From the NCBI GenBank assembly GCA_017746715.1, contig JAGHZQ010000024.1:1-64000 (forward strand): DNA of 64,000 bases, in the 5' to 3' direction. The notes under the pieces were generated by a model. The model searched no databases, had not been told where the DNA came from, and worked only from the letters and a program-made list of their open reading frames with translations. The stretch's first letter is position 1. Every line of letters starts with the position of its first letter. This DNA comes from Cyanobacteria bacterium SBLK (GTDB lineage Bacteria > Cyanobacteriota > Cyanobacteriia > Cyanobacteriales > Spirulinaceae). This document shows positions 33,978-42,441 of the stretch, piece by piece. A program made the position numbers and the translations under genes.

Positions 33978-35186
33978 TTATTGTTGTAGTTTAGTGCAAT
34001 CCTCCACAAACTCATCGCAGAGCGATCGCGTTACATGTCCCATGGCATAAAAATGAACGTAGCGATCGCTTTTCACTAAATTATATTTTTCATAGAGTTC
34101 TTGTTGGGATAACACGGAAAAATAAGTATTAAATGCCACCATTGGGAAAACCACCGCCATACCGAAAGGATGGCGATAAACGCTTTTCATGCCTTGTTTT
34201 TGTAGGCATTCAACTAAATAATTTGCCCGTTCCAAACAAGTTTTTACCAGATTGGCGATCGCTTCCACATTCAATTCTGATAAGCGTGCAAATACAGCGA
34301 GAGCACGGAAACCATCGCGACTGCCGTAGAGAGTAATATCTTTAATATTCCCCAGATAAGACACTTCATTCACGCGTTTTTCAAAATCGCAAATCGTCTC
34401 TTTCCGACTGAGAAAAACATTCGCTGGCATCGGCGATCCTAATATTTTATGAACGCTAATGGTTGTGGAGTTAATATTGGGATTTTTAAAGGTATAATTA
34501 GGAGCAGGATAATCCAAATCTCTAGTAATAAAGGGAATTACCATGCCTCCTAAAGCGGCATCAACGTGAAGATAAAAATTGCACTGTTTTTGTTTGAGAA
34601 TCTCGATACATTCATCAATAGGATCGTAAGCTGCCGTCATGGTTGTTCCTGCAGTTAGGAGTAAAATAACGGATTCGCGATCGTGAATTTGAGTTTTAAA
34701 GTCCCCTAAATCTAACTGCTCTTTCTCTTTGGTTTTGATGACTTTTATCTTTTGAAATCCGAGCAGTTGGGAATATTTATAAATGCTATAGTGAGCATTG
34801 TCAGGAAACACGAGAGTTGCCTCGGGATGAAGAGTTTTTCCGATCCACATTCCTTGTAAATTTCCCAAGGAAGAGCCACCTCCAACATACCCCCAGCAGT
34901 TTTCCCGATCGAGATTTTGATATTCAGCAAAACATTCGACGACTGCTCTTTCTTTATCTAAAGTATTGGGAAGGGGACAGCGATCGGGTAAAAAACAATC
35001 TCCTAAATTATTATTTAATTGTTCTAAATACGGTTGTAAGAGATGACCTAGATTTTGAAATCTTTCCAAATTGACTTGAATACCAGTGTAATATTTATTT
35101 TGTCGATCTAATTGAATGATAGATTTAGAAGCAGGATTTTCTTCGCTGTCGATAGGGCGATCGCTATTAAGGGTTATGGGTTTCAT
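33978..35186 (-). CDS. hdc: Histidine decarboxylase-like PLP enzyme
   Basis: A 402-residue group II PLP-dependent decarboxylase of the bacterial histidine decarboxylase type. The PLP lysine is in S-V-H-K-I-L-G-S-P-M-P. G-Y-V-G-G-G-S-S-L-G-N-L-Q-G and the conserved D-A-A-L-G-G (Asp that contacts the pyridine) are intact. Related plant and cyanobacterial proteins act on serine to give ethanolamine, so the substrate (histidine or serine) cannot be decided. It ends 15 bases from the convergent cupin gene. Confidence 0.8.
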   Translation of the reverse strand: MKPITLNSDRPIDSEENPASKSIIQLDRQNKYYTGIQVNLERFQNLGHLLQPYLEQLNNNLGDCFLPDRCPLPNTLDKERAVVECFAEYQNLDRENCWGYVGGGSSLGNLQGMWIGKTLHPEATLVFPDNAHYSIYKYSQLLGFQKIKVIKTKEKEQLDLGDFKTQIHDRESVILLLTAGTTMTAAYDPIDECIEILKQKQCNFYLHVDAALGGMVIPFITRDLDYPAPNYTFKNPNINSTTISVHKILGSPMPANVFLSRKETICDFEKRVNEVSYLGNIKDITLYGSRDGFRALAVFARLSELNVEAIANLVKTCLERANYLVECLQKQGMKSVYRHPFGMAVVFPMVAFNTYFSVLSQQELYEKYNLVKSDRYVHFYAMGHVTRSLCDEFVEDCTKLQQ

Positions 35187-35416
35187 ATTCTATTCTGCAA
35201 TGTTGGAGATTGATTAAAAGACTGATTTCAATCTAGTAACTATATCCTAAAGTTAATTTTCTAGCAACTGCGATCGTACTATGAGAAGTTATCAAAAAGC
35301 CCGAAATCTTGGAAAAACAATAAAGATCTTTTATGCAAGCTGTTATAGATAGACTGACGATCGGTAGCGATCGCAGATAAAAAGCTAAACTTTTACCTCT
35401 TAATTGTTTTATAGAG

Positions 35417-36055
35417 TCACTCAAACTGGATATCTTTTAATAAACTCGTATATAATTTTTGATGCCTTTGTTGAGCATCAAGCCAAGATTGAGGAAATAT
35501 ATCTTTCTCTAACAAAACTACCTCAATCGCTTTTCTAACCTGATAAGCGCAAGTATTAACGCCAATTCTTCCGACTCCCGTTCCCAAACCGGGAAAAGCA
35601 ACAGTTTGTACGGCTTGAGAGATTAATTCTCCTTCTAGAATTCCATTCTCAAAGATCCCATATTTAATCAATAATAGAACAGCGCGAGCGGCTAAATAAG
35701 GGTTGATTGAATCTTTAAGAATCATAGGAACGCGCATAGTTGGTGCAGCAATAATATAAGGAATTTGAGTATTATCCGTTTCGACAATTTCAGCCATTCC
35801 TATTAATAGTTCACCATGATACTTTTTAATAATTGCTTGTTGCAATCGTTCTTGAATTTGCCAGCCAAAATGCTGACTGTAAAGCATATCGAGTCCACCA
35901 TCCATAAACCCAAAACTATTAGCAGGACTGACAATAGCATCGCAGTTTAACTCTAAAATTGAACCGCGATGTATGGTTACAAATTCAAGATCGCCGCAAA
36001 ATTTTTGCCACGCATCAGCTAAAAGTTTATCAACCGCACAAAGAACAAGCTGCAT
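35417..36055 (-). CDS. Macro-domain protein
   Basis: A 212-residue protein almost filled by one macro domain: I-V-S-P-A-N-S-F-G-F-M-D-G-G (adenosine-binding loop) and V-A-F-P-G-L-G-T-G-V-G-R-I (phosphate loop). Macro domains bind or hydrolyse ADP-ribose. The G-M-D/N-G-G region carries Met-Asp-Gly-Gly as in active hydrolases of the ALC1-like group. No ADP-ribosyltransferase or known toxin partner adjoins. The gene lies 7 bases downstream of a Uma2 gene on the same strand and is probably in one transcript with it. Confidence 0.88.
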   Translation of the reverse strand: MQLVLCAVDKLLADAWQKFCGDLEFVTIHRGSILELNCDAIVSPANSFGFMDGGLDMLYSQHFGWQIQERLQQAIIKKYHGELLIGMAEIVETDNTQIPYIIAAPTMRVPMILKDSINPYLAARAVLLLIKYGIFENGILEGELISQAVQTVAFPGLGTGVGRIGVNTCAYQVRKAIEVVLLEKDIFPQSWLDAQQRHQKLYTSLLKDIQFE

Positions 36056-36062
36056 TCTTAAT

Positions 36063-36662
36063 TTACCAAATTCTCGTCAAATCCAAAATAAATCCCGGTA
36101 ATACATTTTCCCCCGATAAACGAGAGGGATTTTCTAATCGTTCTACCTCCTGCTGAGGGCGATAAATTTCCACGCGACGAGACTTGGGATTGATAAGCCA
36201 ACCCAAACGCATCCCATTGTCTAAATACTCCTGCATTTTATTTTGTAAAGCAACCAAAGTATCGGATTTAGAACGCAATTCGATCGCAAAATCCGGACAA
36301 AGTGGCAGAAAACCTTCTCGCTGTTCTAAAGTTAAAGAATCCCACTTTTCTCGAGCGATCCAAGCTGCATCGGGAGAGCGATCCGCACCATTAGGAAGGG
36401 TAAACCCCGTAGAAGAATCAAACCCCTCTCCCAATTGAGGATTTGCCTCACACCAGATTCCTAATTGCGTGCCAAGTTTAAAATTTTTGCGACCCGTTTC
36501 GCCACCTGTTGGAGGATTCACGATTAACTCTCCCTCTGCGGTTCTTTCTAATCTTAATTCTCGGTTATTTAATGCCAACTTAACAAAATCATCATGACTG
36601 ATTTTCAAAGCGATCGCAGGGGGAACGATCAACTGAGGATACTTTTGCGATAAACTAGACAT
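36063..36662 (-). CDS. Uma2 family endonuclease-like protein (a)
   Basis: The 199-residue protein is a member of the Uma2 (DUF820) family, PD-(D/E)XK-like proteins present in large numbers in cyanobacteria. It has L-E-R-T-A-E-G-E-L-I-V, P-D-A-A-W-I (active-site Asp) and F-A-I-E-L-R-S-K-S-D (Glu and Lys). Function is not established. A second member lies at 47188-47793. Confidence 0.88.
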   Translation of the reverse strand: MSSLSQKYPQLIVPPAIALKISHDDFVKLALNNRELRLERTAEGELIVNPPTGGETGRKNFKLGTQLGIWCEANPQLGEGFDSSTGFTLPNGADRSPDAAWIAREKWDSLTLEQREGFLPLCPDFAIELRSKSDTLVALQNKMQEYLDNGMRLGWLINPKSRRVEIYRPQQEVERLENPSRLSGENVLPGFILDLTRIW

Positions 36663-36669
36663 AGCTGAA

Positions 36670-37260
36670 TTATTCCTCCTTCATTTTGCGATCGTAGCGA
36701 GGACAGCAAGGATTTCCAAACGCAACTTGCGCGGGAGGAATATCGCGATAAACGCTACTTCTCGCCCCAATCACCGCATTTGCTCCGATTTTAACCCCCG
36801 GTGCAACGAAACAATCCGTCGCTACCCATGCCCCATTTCCGATTAAAATTGGCTTGGTTTGTAACGCAAAAGCGCGATCGCTAATATCGTGACTTCCCGT
36901 ACACAAATAACACTTTTGGGAAATCACGCAATGCGCCCCAATTTGAATTCGATCTAAACTGTATAAAACTACATCATCTCCAATCCAACTATAATCCCCA
37001 ATCTCAATTTTCCAAGGATAAGTAAAGCGAGCAGTTGGGCGAATTACCACTCCTTTACCAATTTTTGCCCCAAATAAACGTAAAATTGCACTGCGAATGC
37101 CACTGAGATTATGTAGCGTCAAAGGAAACACGATCGCCTGTATAAACCACCAAAATAAAATATACCAGCTCGGCTTGCCGCGATCGTATCCCGATTGGTC
37201 GTACTGTCGTAAATCCGCAAAAGGTCGAGCATCTAGAAAAGAAGAATTGTCAGGCTTCAT
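36670..37260 (-). CDS. WcaF-like polysaccharide acetyltransferase
   Basis: A 196-residue left-handed beta-helix acyltransferase (hexapeptide repeats from about residue 65 to 175, e.g. I-E-I-G-D-Y-S-W-I-G-D-D-V, I-L-I-G-N-G-A-W-V-A, V-K-I-G-A-N-A-V-I-G-A). The catalytic His is in T-G-S-H-D-I. It resembles WcaF of colanic acid synthesis and would acetylate exopolysaccharide sugars. Its start overlaps the stop of the glycosyltransferase gene by four bases (ATGA), so translation is coupled. Confidence 0.85.
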   Translation of the reverse strand: MKPDNSSFLDARPFADLRQYDQSGYDRGKPSWYILFWWFIQAIVFPLTLHNLSGIRSAILRLFGAKIGKGVVIRPTARFTYPWKIEIGDYSWIGDDVVLYSLDRIQIGAHCVISQKCYLCTGSHDISDRAFALQTKPILIGNGAWVATDCFVAPGVKIGANAVIGARSSVYRDIPPAQVAFGNPCCPRYDRKMKEE

Positions 37261-38243
37261 TCGTTTACTAATTGTCCGGGTGTTTTGATAACATCAGATG
37301 CTTTTGTTTTTTTTTGAGGAATGGGGTGACAGTGATTTAGCTCATACCATTTAACACCGATTTGCGCTTCATAGTGACTGATTAAACGAGCGTAAAAATA
37401 TCCTGCTTTCCCATCTAAAAATCCTGATTTTAAAAAATAAACAATAACAAAACGCAATAAAGGTCGAAATGGCAGCCAAACCCAGACTTTGCGAAGAAAG
37501 CGCTTTTTCTCTAAAGGCGTTCCTTTAAACCATTTGGGTTGAATAATTTTACCTTCATATTGTTCTGGTGATTTTTCATAAACGCCTTGGCGAAGATTGT
37601 CATAAAATCTCGCTTCCCAATTTGAGTAACGATTGTGACGATCCAACCATGCCGAGATATTTTTAAAATCTTTATGAATCATCGGGGCATCGTGAATAAA
37701 TTCCTCAGTACAACCCGAATCGAGGATCACGTGTTCGTGAATTTCATTATCTCCCGTATCGGAACCATCTTCGGTTAATAAATTTTCGTAGCGACCGAGT
37801 TTGTGTTTGAAAAGGCGAAGATTCCAATCGGGATATTTGCCACCATGTTGAACCCAGCGATCGAAAAAGTAAACTTTGCGGTTAATATAATAACCATCGT
37901 GCTGGGGATTCTCGATAATTTTTTCGATTTTTTCCCAAAGGGTATCGGTAATTTGTTCGTCGCAATCAACAATGAGAACCCATTCATGACGAAAAGGTAA
38001 ATTTTCTAAAGCCCAGTTTTTCTTTTTTGGCCAACTTCCGCGTTCGTATTTGAATTGGACGATATTAACACCATATTGCTGACAAATCTCTACCGTTTTA
38101 TCGGTACTGTTTGAGTCCACGACAAAAATTTCATCTGCTCTGGCAACACAATCCAAACATTTAGGAAGATTTAATTCTTCGTTCTTTGCTGGAATGAGAA
38201 CTGAAACCGGAATTTTCTTTTCGGGTTGAGAATTCATAGTCAC
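37257..38243 (-). CDS. Family 2 glycosyltransferase (WaaE-like)
   Basis: The 328-residue inverting GT-A enzyme has P-V-S-V-L-I-P-A-K-N-E-E-L-N-L, F-V-V-D-S-N-S-T-D-K-T and the D-x-D element in I-V-D-C-D-E. The central G-Y-Y-I-N-R-K-V-Y-F and F-I-H-D-A-P-M-I-H resemble the core-glucosyltransferase subgroup. It is the first of a two-gene exopolysaccharide unit with the acetyltransferase. Confidence 0.9.
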   Translation of the reverse strand: MTMNSQPEKKIPVSVLIPAKNEELNLPKCLDCVARADEIFVVDSNSTDKTVEICQQYGVNIVQFKYERGSWPKKKNWALENLPFRHEWVLIVDCDEQITDTLWEKIEKIIENPQHDGYYINRKVYFFDRWVQHGGKYPDWNLRLFKHKLGRYENLLTEDGSDTGDNEIHEHVILDSGCTEEFIHDAPMIHKDFKNISAWLDRHNRYSNWEARFYDNLRQGVYEKSPEQYEGKIIQPKWFKGTPLEKKRFLRKVWVWLPFRPLLRFVIVYFLKSGFLDGKAGYFYARLISHYEAQIGVKWYELNHCHPIPQKKTKASDVIKTPGQLVNE

Positions 38244-38321
38244 GATCTTGATTTTGAGGACGCGTTCGGAACAGAAGAATCAGTGAAAGATAGATGCCCG
38301 CGAATAATAACCAAATCAATT

Positions 38322-39050
38322 TTAAACTTCTTCTTTCAGTTTGCCATGCACCATGACTAATGTTTCGGCAAGATTGGTCAAGCGATTTTCCAGACTTTGT
38401 TTGGTCTTGAGGAGTTGACGCAATTTTTGATAACGAGCGATCGCGACGCTAACTCCAGCAACTTGTTCGGGGGGACAGGTTCTCGACCAGAGGCGACCGT
38501 GTTCGTCTAAACCGCAAAGGCGATAGCCCGGGCGATCGGGAGAGTTGAATTGTTCTAAATCTAGCGAATGAGAGGGAATTTTAGGGCGATCGGGAAGGGG
38601 AGATTGCGATTCGAGCCAGCCATCGACGATCGGACCTTCAAGATACAAATCTTGAATGGCAATCAAAACTCGCTTGAGTTCCCTTTGCCAACTCGTGGTA
38701 ATTTCTTCAATTTCTTTGAGTAAATTGGTAGCGAGAGCGGGATTGACACCGTGACGATGGGTGCTAATTTGGGCGGATTGCAGCTTGGGTAGCGTTGTCA
38801 GTTGACTTTGATAGGGCTGAGGAAAAGAAACTGCACGAGATGGAGATGCGGGTAATTGAGATGCAGGTAATTGAGATGCGGGTAATTGAGATGGAGAGGG
38901 AGGCAACCGAACGGGTTTAGCAAGAGAAAAAGAAGGATTGCGGATTTTTTGAGGGAGCGGGTGTTGCGTTCTTTTGGCGTTACGTACCCCTTGAGGATTT
39001 CTCTCGAGTTGAGCTAAAGCGGTTTCGATGCGTTGTAATTCGGGTCTCAT
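38322..39050 (-). CDS. Conserved cyanobacterial hypothetical with LPASQ repeats
   Basis: 242 residues; I do not recognise the family. The N-terminal 100 are basic, Pro/Gln/Ser-rich and disordered and contain three Q-L-P-A-S repeats. The C-terminal 140 are helical, with W-x-R-E-L-K-R-V-L and a long coiled coil at the end (R-Y-Q-K-L-R-Q-L-L onward). No membrane or signal segment. It is divergent from cobU. Confidence 0.65.
   Translation of the reverse strand: MRPELQRIETALAQLERNPQGVRNAKRTQHPLPQKIRNPSFSLAKPVRLPPSPSQLPASQLPASQLPASPSRAVSFPQPYQSQLTTLPKLQSAQISTHRHGVNPALATNLLKEIEEITTSWQRELKRVLIAIQDLYLEGPIVDGWLESQSPLPDRPKIPSHSLDLEQFNSPDRPGYRLCGLDEHGRLWSRTCPPEQVAGVSVAIARYQKLRQLLKTKQSLENRLTNLAETLVMVHGKLKEEV
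38843..38887. repeat. 3 x 15-bp in-frame tandem repeat
   Basis: Three units of GAGATGC(G/A)GGTAATT code for five-residue Q-L-P-A-S blocks on the minus strand. The units are in frame and nearly identical, so copy number can change without breaking the gene. Confidence 0.8.
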
Positions 39051-39231
39051 GTTGGATCTCTCGCCACTGTTTAACTTTGGCCTGACTCGGGATGGCTAGT
39101 GAATAAGCTCGACCTCCGCGATCGCCAAGGGAAATTTATCGGATTTGAGAATATATTCTCTTCCCCATCGTAAATTTCTCTGCTCCTATTGTATTGTCTT
39201 CTCTTTGCATTCTTCATGTTGATTTCGGGAA

Positions 39232-39792
39232 ATGTCTAAAAAAAAATCACCTCAACCTTTAATTTTAGCGATCGGTCCTGCCAGTTCGGGCAAAAGCGAA
39301 TGGGCGGAACGGTTGGCAAAAGATTCGGGCAAAGCTGTCAGTTATGTGGCAACAGCAAGAGAAAATGCCGACGATCGCGAATGGCAGGCGAAAATATCCC
39401 GACACGCTTCCCGCCGCCCTCGAGAGTGGAAAACGTTGCTCGTTCCCGTGGATTTAGCGGCAACGATTCGCACAATGCAGGAGGAAGATTGTTTCTTGGT
39501 AGATTCTGTGGGGACTTGGTTGACAAATTTGCTCGATCGCTCTGAGGAAGAATGGGAAGAAATTGTTATGGAGTTGTTAGAAAGTTTGCAGCAAGCGAAG
39601 GGTACGGTCATTTTGGTGGGAGAAGAAACGGGATGGGGTCTCGTTCCTACCTACCCTATCGGGCGTACATTCCGCGATCGCCTCGGTAACTTAACCCGAC
39701 GTATCGGTGCGATCGCTTCTTCTGTTTATTTAATCACTGGAGGCTACGCGATCGACCTCGCCGCGATCGGTACGCCTCTTGAAATCGATTAA
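39232..39792 (+). CDS. cobU: Adenosylcobinamide kinase / guanylyltransferase
   Basis: The 186-residue CobU phosphorylates adenosylcobinamide and attaches GMP for the nucleotide loop of cobalamin (pseudocobalamin in many cyanobacteria). The P-loop is G-P-A-S-S-G-K-S-E-W-A-E and V-D-S-V-G-T-W-L-T-N-L and G-E-E-T-G-W-G-L-V-P are typical. No other cob gene or B12 riboswitch is nearby. It is followed by a strong terminator hairpin. Confidence 0.95.
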   Translation: MSKKKSPQPLILAIGPASSGKSEWAERLAKDSGKAVSYVATARENADDREWQAKISRHASRRPREWKTLLVPVDLAATIRTMQEEDCFLVDSVGTWLTNLLDRSEEEWEEIVMELLESLQQAKGTVILVGEETGWGLVPTYPIGRTFRDRLGNLTRRIGAIASSVYLITGGYAIDLAAIGTPLEID

Positions 39793-39798
39793 TGTGTT

Positions 39799-39842
39799 CC
39801 GAGATCGCATCTCTTTCTCGATCGTGGGAGATGCGATCTCGG
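39799..39842. terminator. Strong bidirectional hairpin after cobU
   Basis: CCGAGATCGCATCTC (39799-39813) and GAGATGCGATCTCGG (39828-39842) pair perfectly over 15 bases with a 14-base loop. It lies six bases after the cobU stop and is followed by only a short T run (GGTTTAAG), but the stem is strong enough to act alone or to protect mRNA. Confidence 0.65.
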
Positions 39843-39862
39843 GTTTAAGACAATGAAGAGAG

Positions 39863-39889
39863 GCGATCTCACTACGAGAGAGATTCACG
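39863..39889. repeat. 27-bp direct repeat, left copy
   Basis: Matches 41892-41918 at 26 of 27 positions. The shared core begins GCGATC and ends CTACGAGAGAGATTCACG; only base 7 differs (T here, G in the right copy). The two copies flank a 2.0-kb segment with two overlapping genes and lie in direct orientation, like the ends left by site-specific integration or a target duplication. Confidence 0.85.
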
Positions 39890-39925
39890 AGAAAAGTTTT
39901 AGACAATAACCCCCTATATGACTCA

Positions 39926-41683
39926 TTAGATATTACTTTTTCTTGCTGTAAAACACTGAAGCCAAGATTTTAGTGTATAAACGCGTCGTTCTACAGTTGC
40001 GTCTGACAGGGAAGGACAAACTTCCTTGACAAACTCAGCTGCTCTTTCTGGTTCAATTTCTGCAAGGGTATTAACATTTTGCCAATTCAACCATGCCCAA
40101 CCTACTTTTGAGGATATAAATTGATGTGCCAAGAATCCTATTTTTTCTGTTTCTGATAAATGATGAAGAACACGGCCGGCCGTTGTTGGTCGTTCGCGTT
40201 CATCTACAAGACCCAAAATTTCTACGGCTCTTCGATAGTAAGAAAATTGTCTAGGAGCAATTCCGGATATTTCTAAAAACTGTTGTCGTACAGTTGATAA
40301 AGATGAGGGATGTTGAATAAAGATTGATGCGAGTTCTATTACTCGTTTAAGTCTGTCTGCTTGAGGGATATCACGAGATAAAACCCTTATTTGTGATGTC
40401 GCATCTTCACGGATCGGGACATCTTCGGTAGAAATACTTCTAATAATATGTAATTCTGGCTTATTAGACGAAACAGCTATATCTACTCTAAGATTATCTT
40501 CTTTGAGATTATTGACGCAATCTCGCCAACTGATGACCAAAGATTCTTGGTCATTATCTCCATATTTTATATTAGACAAAGATGCGATCGCATTTGCAAG
40601 TAATTCAGATTGATTTTCACTTAATGGAATATGAAGAATAACTGTCCATGACCCCGGAAAAGCCCGTGCAGGTCTAAATTCAGGGAGATTATTTATTATT
40701 TTCTTTTCTTCAGCAATTTCTTGAAAGAATCTCTCTACTCTATCAATTATACTTGCTCCAATATTCCAAAAATTTTTGATTTTATCGGCATTATCAATCC
40801 GAATAACAACAGATAAACTATTATTATCTAAAATTTGTCCCATTGCTGCAAGAGATGAAGTGATGAATCGCTGTATATTCTCTTTGACTCGAGCATGATT
40901 TCCATTTTTTAGATCGCAATCCAAAACTTGAGTATTGTATATTTTTTTAAGTAAATTCTCTCCCGCAGACCAAATACTATCATCAGCATATTGAGTTTTT
41001 TTTGCTCTTTTAAAAAATGTCTCTAATTTTTCCTGCCATTCCTCTTGTAACTCTAAATCGTCAACCTGTTCTAATACAGTATCTGTAAGGGATTTAAGAT
41101 TGTTTAGTTGTTCTTTAAGATGAGGAGATTTAGCATAGTTATCTCCCCAAGTTGCCAGAAAATCTAGGGTTTGTTCGGCAATTAAAACATTCCCTAAAGA
41201 CAGACTCACCATAAAAAATGAGTCTAGTGCAGGAGTCAGTAAAGCAAAAATCGGTAATTCCCAATCTTTTACACGAGAAACCAATCCCAGAAAACTGATT
41301 CTCGATGGACTATCCGGCGTAATATTAGAGCGCGATAAAACTGTAGTCAGAAATAACCAAATCACCTCATTTTCGATAGAGATATCTGGTTTTAGCAGTT
41401 CTCGTCCCAAGACTCCTAAACCGATCTCTAAATCTTTTTGCGATCCTAATGCCAGCAATACAGCGAAATCTCGAATATTCACATCAACTTTGGGGAGATC
41501 GCCAAGAATTTTGACAACTTCCCAATACTGATCTAATTCTGCTTCAGAAACCCCTAATTCTTCTTGTAAATATTTGAAAGTCAGCTCTTCAAGATACAAT
41601 TTAGAGGTTCTAGCTTCGATCCGTTCCTGTCGTTTGGGAGAAAGTTTGGCTAACTCTTCCGATAAAGTTGTATATTCTGTCAT
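39926..41683 (-). CDS. HigA-like N-terminus fused to large unknown protein
   Basis: 585 residues, with no overall match I can name. Residues 1-50 resemble the start of HigA-type antitoxins (L-A-K-L-S-P-K-R-Q-E-R-I-E-A-R-T, then E-E-L-T-F-K-Y-L-Q-E-E-L-G-V-S). The middle is helical with hydrophobic stretches. Residues from about 430 have the pattern R-Q-F-S-Y-Y-R-R-A-V-E-I-L-G-L-V, followed by T-T-A-G-R-V-L, which resembles the DUF7226-type domain of some restriction-related proteins. Its ATG overlaps the stop of a 36-codon HigB-like ORF. Composition is AT-rich and poor in HIP1. Together with the flanking repeats this suggests transferred DNA of toxin-antitoxin or defence origin. Confidence 0.6.
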   Translation of the reverse strand: MTEYTTLSEELAKLSPKRQERIEARTSKLYLEELTFKYLQEELGVSEAELDQYWEVVKILGDLPKVDVNIRDFAVLLALGSQKDLEIGLGVLGRELLKPDISIENEVIWLFLTTVLSRSNITPDSPSRISFLGLVSRVKDWELPIFALLTPALDSFFMVSLSLGNVLIAEQTLDFLATWGDNYAKSPHLKEQLNNLKSLTDTVLEQVDDLELQEEWQEKLETFFKRAKKTQYADDSIWSAGENLLKKIYNTQVLDCDLKNGNHARVKENIQRFITSSLAAMGQILDNNSLSVVIRIDNADKIKNFWNIGASIIDRVERFFQEIAEEKKIINNLPEFRPARAFPGSWTVILHIPLSENQSELLANAIASLSNIKYGDNDQESLVISWRDCVNNLKEDNLRVDIAVSSNKPELHIIRSISTEDVPIREDATSQIRVLSRDIPQADRLKRVIELASIFIQHPSSLSTVRQQFLEISGIAPRQFSYYRRAVEILGLVDERERPTTAGRVLHHLSETEKIGFLAHQFISSKVGWAWLNWQNVNTLAEIEPERAAEFVKEVCPSLSDATVERRVYTLKSWLQCFTARKSNI

Positions 41684-41790
41684 TGTTCTTCTAATAAACT
41701 TAAAACAGAGAAGGCTTCATCCTGAAATCCTTGTTCTTGCTGATAAAACCAGAGTCGAAAATCGGGATCGAATATAACGTTCCATTCCAT
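41680..41790 (-). CDS. 36-codon HigB-like ORF coupled to the 585-residue gene
   Basis: The ATG at 41790 opens a frame starting M-E-W-N-V-I-F-D-P-D-F-R-L-W and ending L-S-L-L-E-E-Q. This is the pattern of the first 35 residues of HigB/Gp49 toxins (W-x-V, F-x-x-W, then x-L-x-L-L-E); the catalytic remainder (about 70 residues) is absent. The stop TGA overlaps the next ATG as ATGA, so translation coupling is likely. It may be a leader peptide, a remnant or a new toxin-like coupler. Short, so only partial confidence. Confidence 0.45.
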   Translation of the reverse strand: MEWNVIFDPDFRLWFYQQEQGFQDEAFSVLSLLEEQ

Positions 41791-41891
41791 AAATTATCAT
41801 ATTTTTAATTCAGAAAATTTCTTTGGGTATGCTACCGCAACTTATATTCAGAGCAATTCATGACGATCGCCTCTCCTACGACAGAGAAAAA

Positions 41892-41918
41892 GCGATCGCA
41901 CTACGAGAGAGATTCACG
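41892..41918. repeat. 27-bp direct repeat, right copy (in xisI 3' end)
   Basis: Partner of 39863-39889. It contains the stop codon of the xisI gene (41914-41916), so an integration event at the 3' end of xisI would keep that gene readable, as seen at tRNA 3' ends. Confidence 0.85.
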
Positions 41919-42234
41919 CCGATAACTCTGCAAGGCATTGACGAATGCTAGGGGAACGAAATCCTAAAACAATGTCTTTCGGATCGATGCCAAGCTGAAT
42001 CAGTTCTCGATCGACATAAATTTCAGTGCTATTGTGCTGTATCCAAATTTGCTCTTCAATAATATCGAGTTGGATGGCACAGCCATAAATACGATAATCA
42101 TTGCGCCATTCGTTGTGCATGATTAAATAGCGATCGCGATCGCGATCGAAAATTAACTGAGCATTGTCATCAATTTTGGCAAAGTTTTCGAGAAATTGGC
42201 AAACGATCTGGCGATATTCAGTTACTCTATCCAT
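41914..42234 (-). CDS. xisI: XisI protein, complete
   Basis: The 106-residue XisI has the full family layout: M-D-R-V-T-E-Y-R-Q-I-V, F-D-R-D-R-D-R-Y-L, I-Y-G-C-A-I-Q-L-D-I-I-E-E-Q-I-W-I-Q-H-N-S-T-E and L-G-I-D-P-K-D-I-V-L-G-F-R-S. In Anabaena XisI with XisH is needed for excision of the fdxN element by XisF. Here xisH upstream is truncated, and the ATG overlaps its end by 13 bases. The last codons lie inside a 27-bp repeat. Confidence 0.9.
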   Translation of the reverse strand: MDRVTEYRQIVCQFLENFAKIDDNAQLIFDRDRDRYLIMHNEWRNDYRIYGCAIQLDIIEEQIWIQHNSTEIYVDRELIQLGIDPKDIVLGFRSPSIRQCLAELSA

Positions 42235-42437
42235 TGCTTAATTACCTTCTGGTTGGGATCGTAAACAATTAACCGGACTTCATAGCGTTCAATGACGGTT
42301 TTGGCAGGTTCAAATCTGAGAAACATTTGGTATGTATCCTTCGGAATGGCTAGATATAAAACTCGCTCTGGTTCCTCAGATACTTCTATCGCAATCTGAT
42401 AGTTGAGAAACTGTCCGAGGGCAGATTGGCGATCGCT
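42222..42437 (-). pseudogene. xisH: XisH C-terminal fragment
   Basis: A 71-codon frame without a start codon matches only the C-terminal half of XisH: S-A-L-G-Q-F-L-N-Y-Q-I-A, R-V-L-Y-L-A-I-P-K-D-T-Y and R-Y-E-V-R-L-I-V-Y-D-P. A stop at 42438-42440 precedes it. XisH is normally about 135-140 residues, so the N-terminal half with the nuclease-like core has been lost. The PHP gene ends just upstream, at 42442. Confidence 0.8.
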
Positions 42438-42441
42438 TCAA

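Noticed and set aside
39063..39069. GCCACTG near cobU, part of the B12 riboswitch core
   Set aside because: The other conserved boxes of a cobalamin riboswitch are missing around it.
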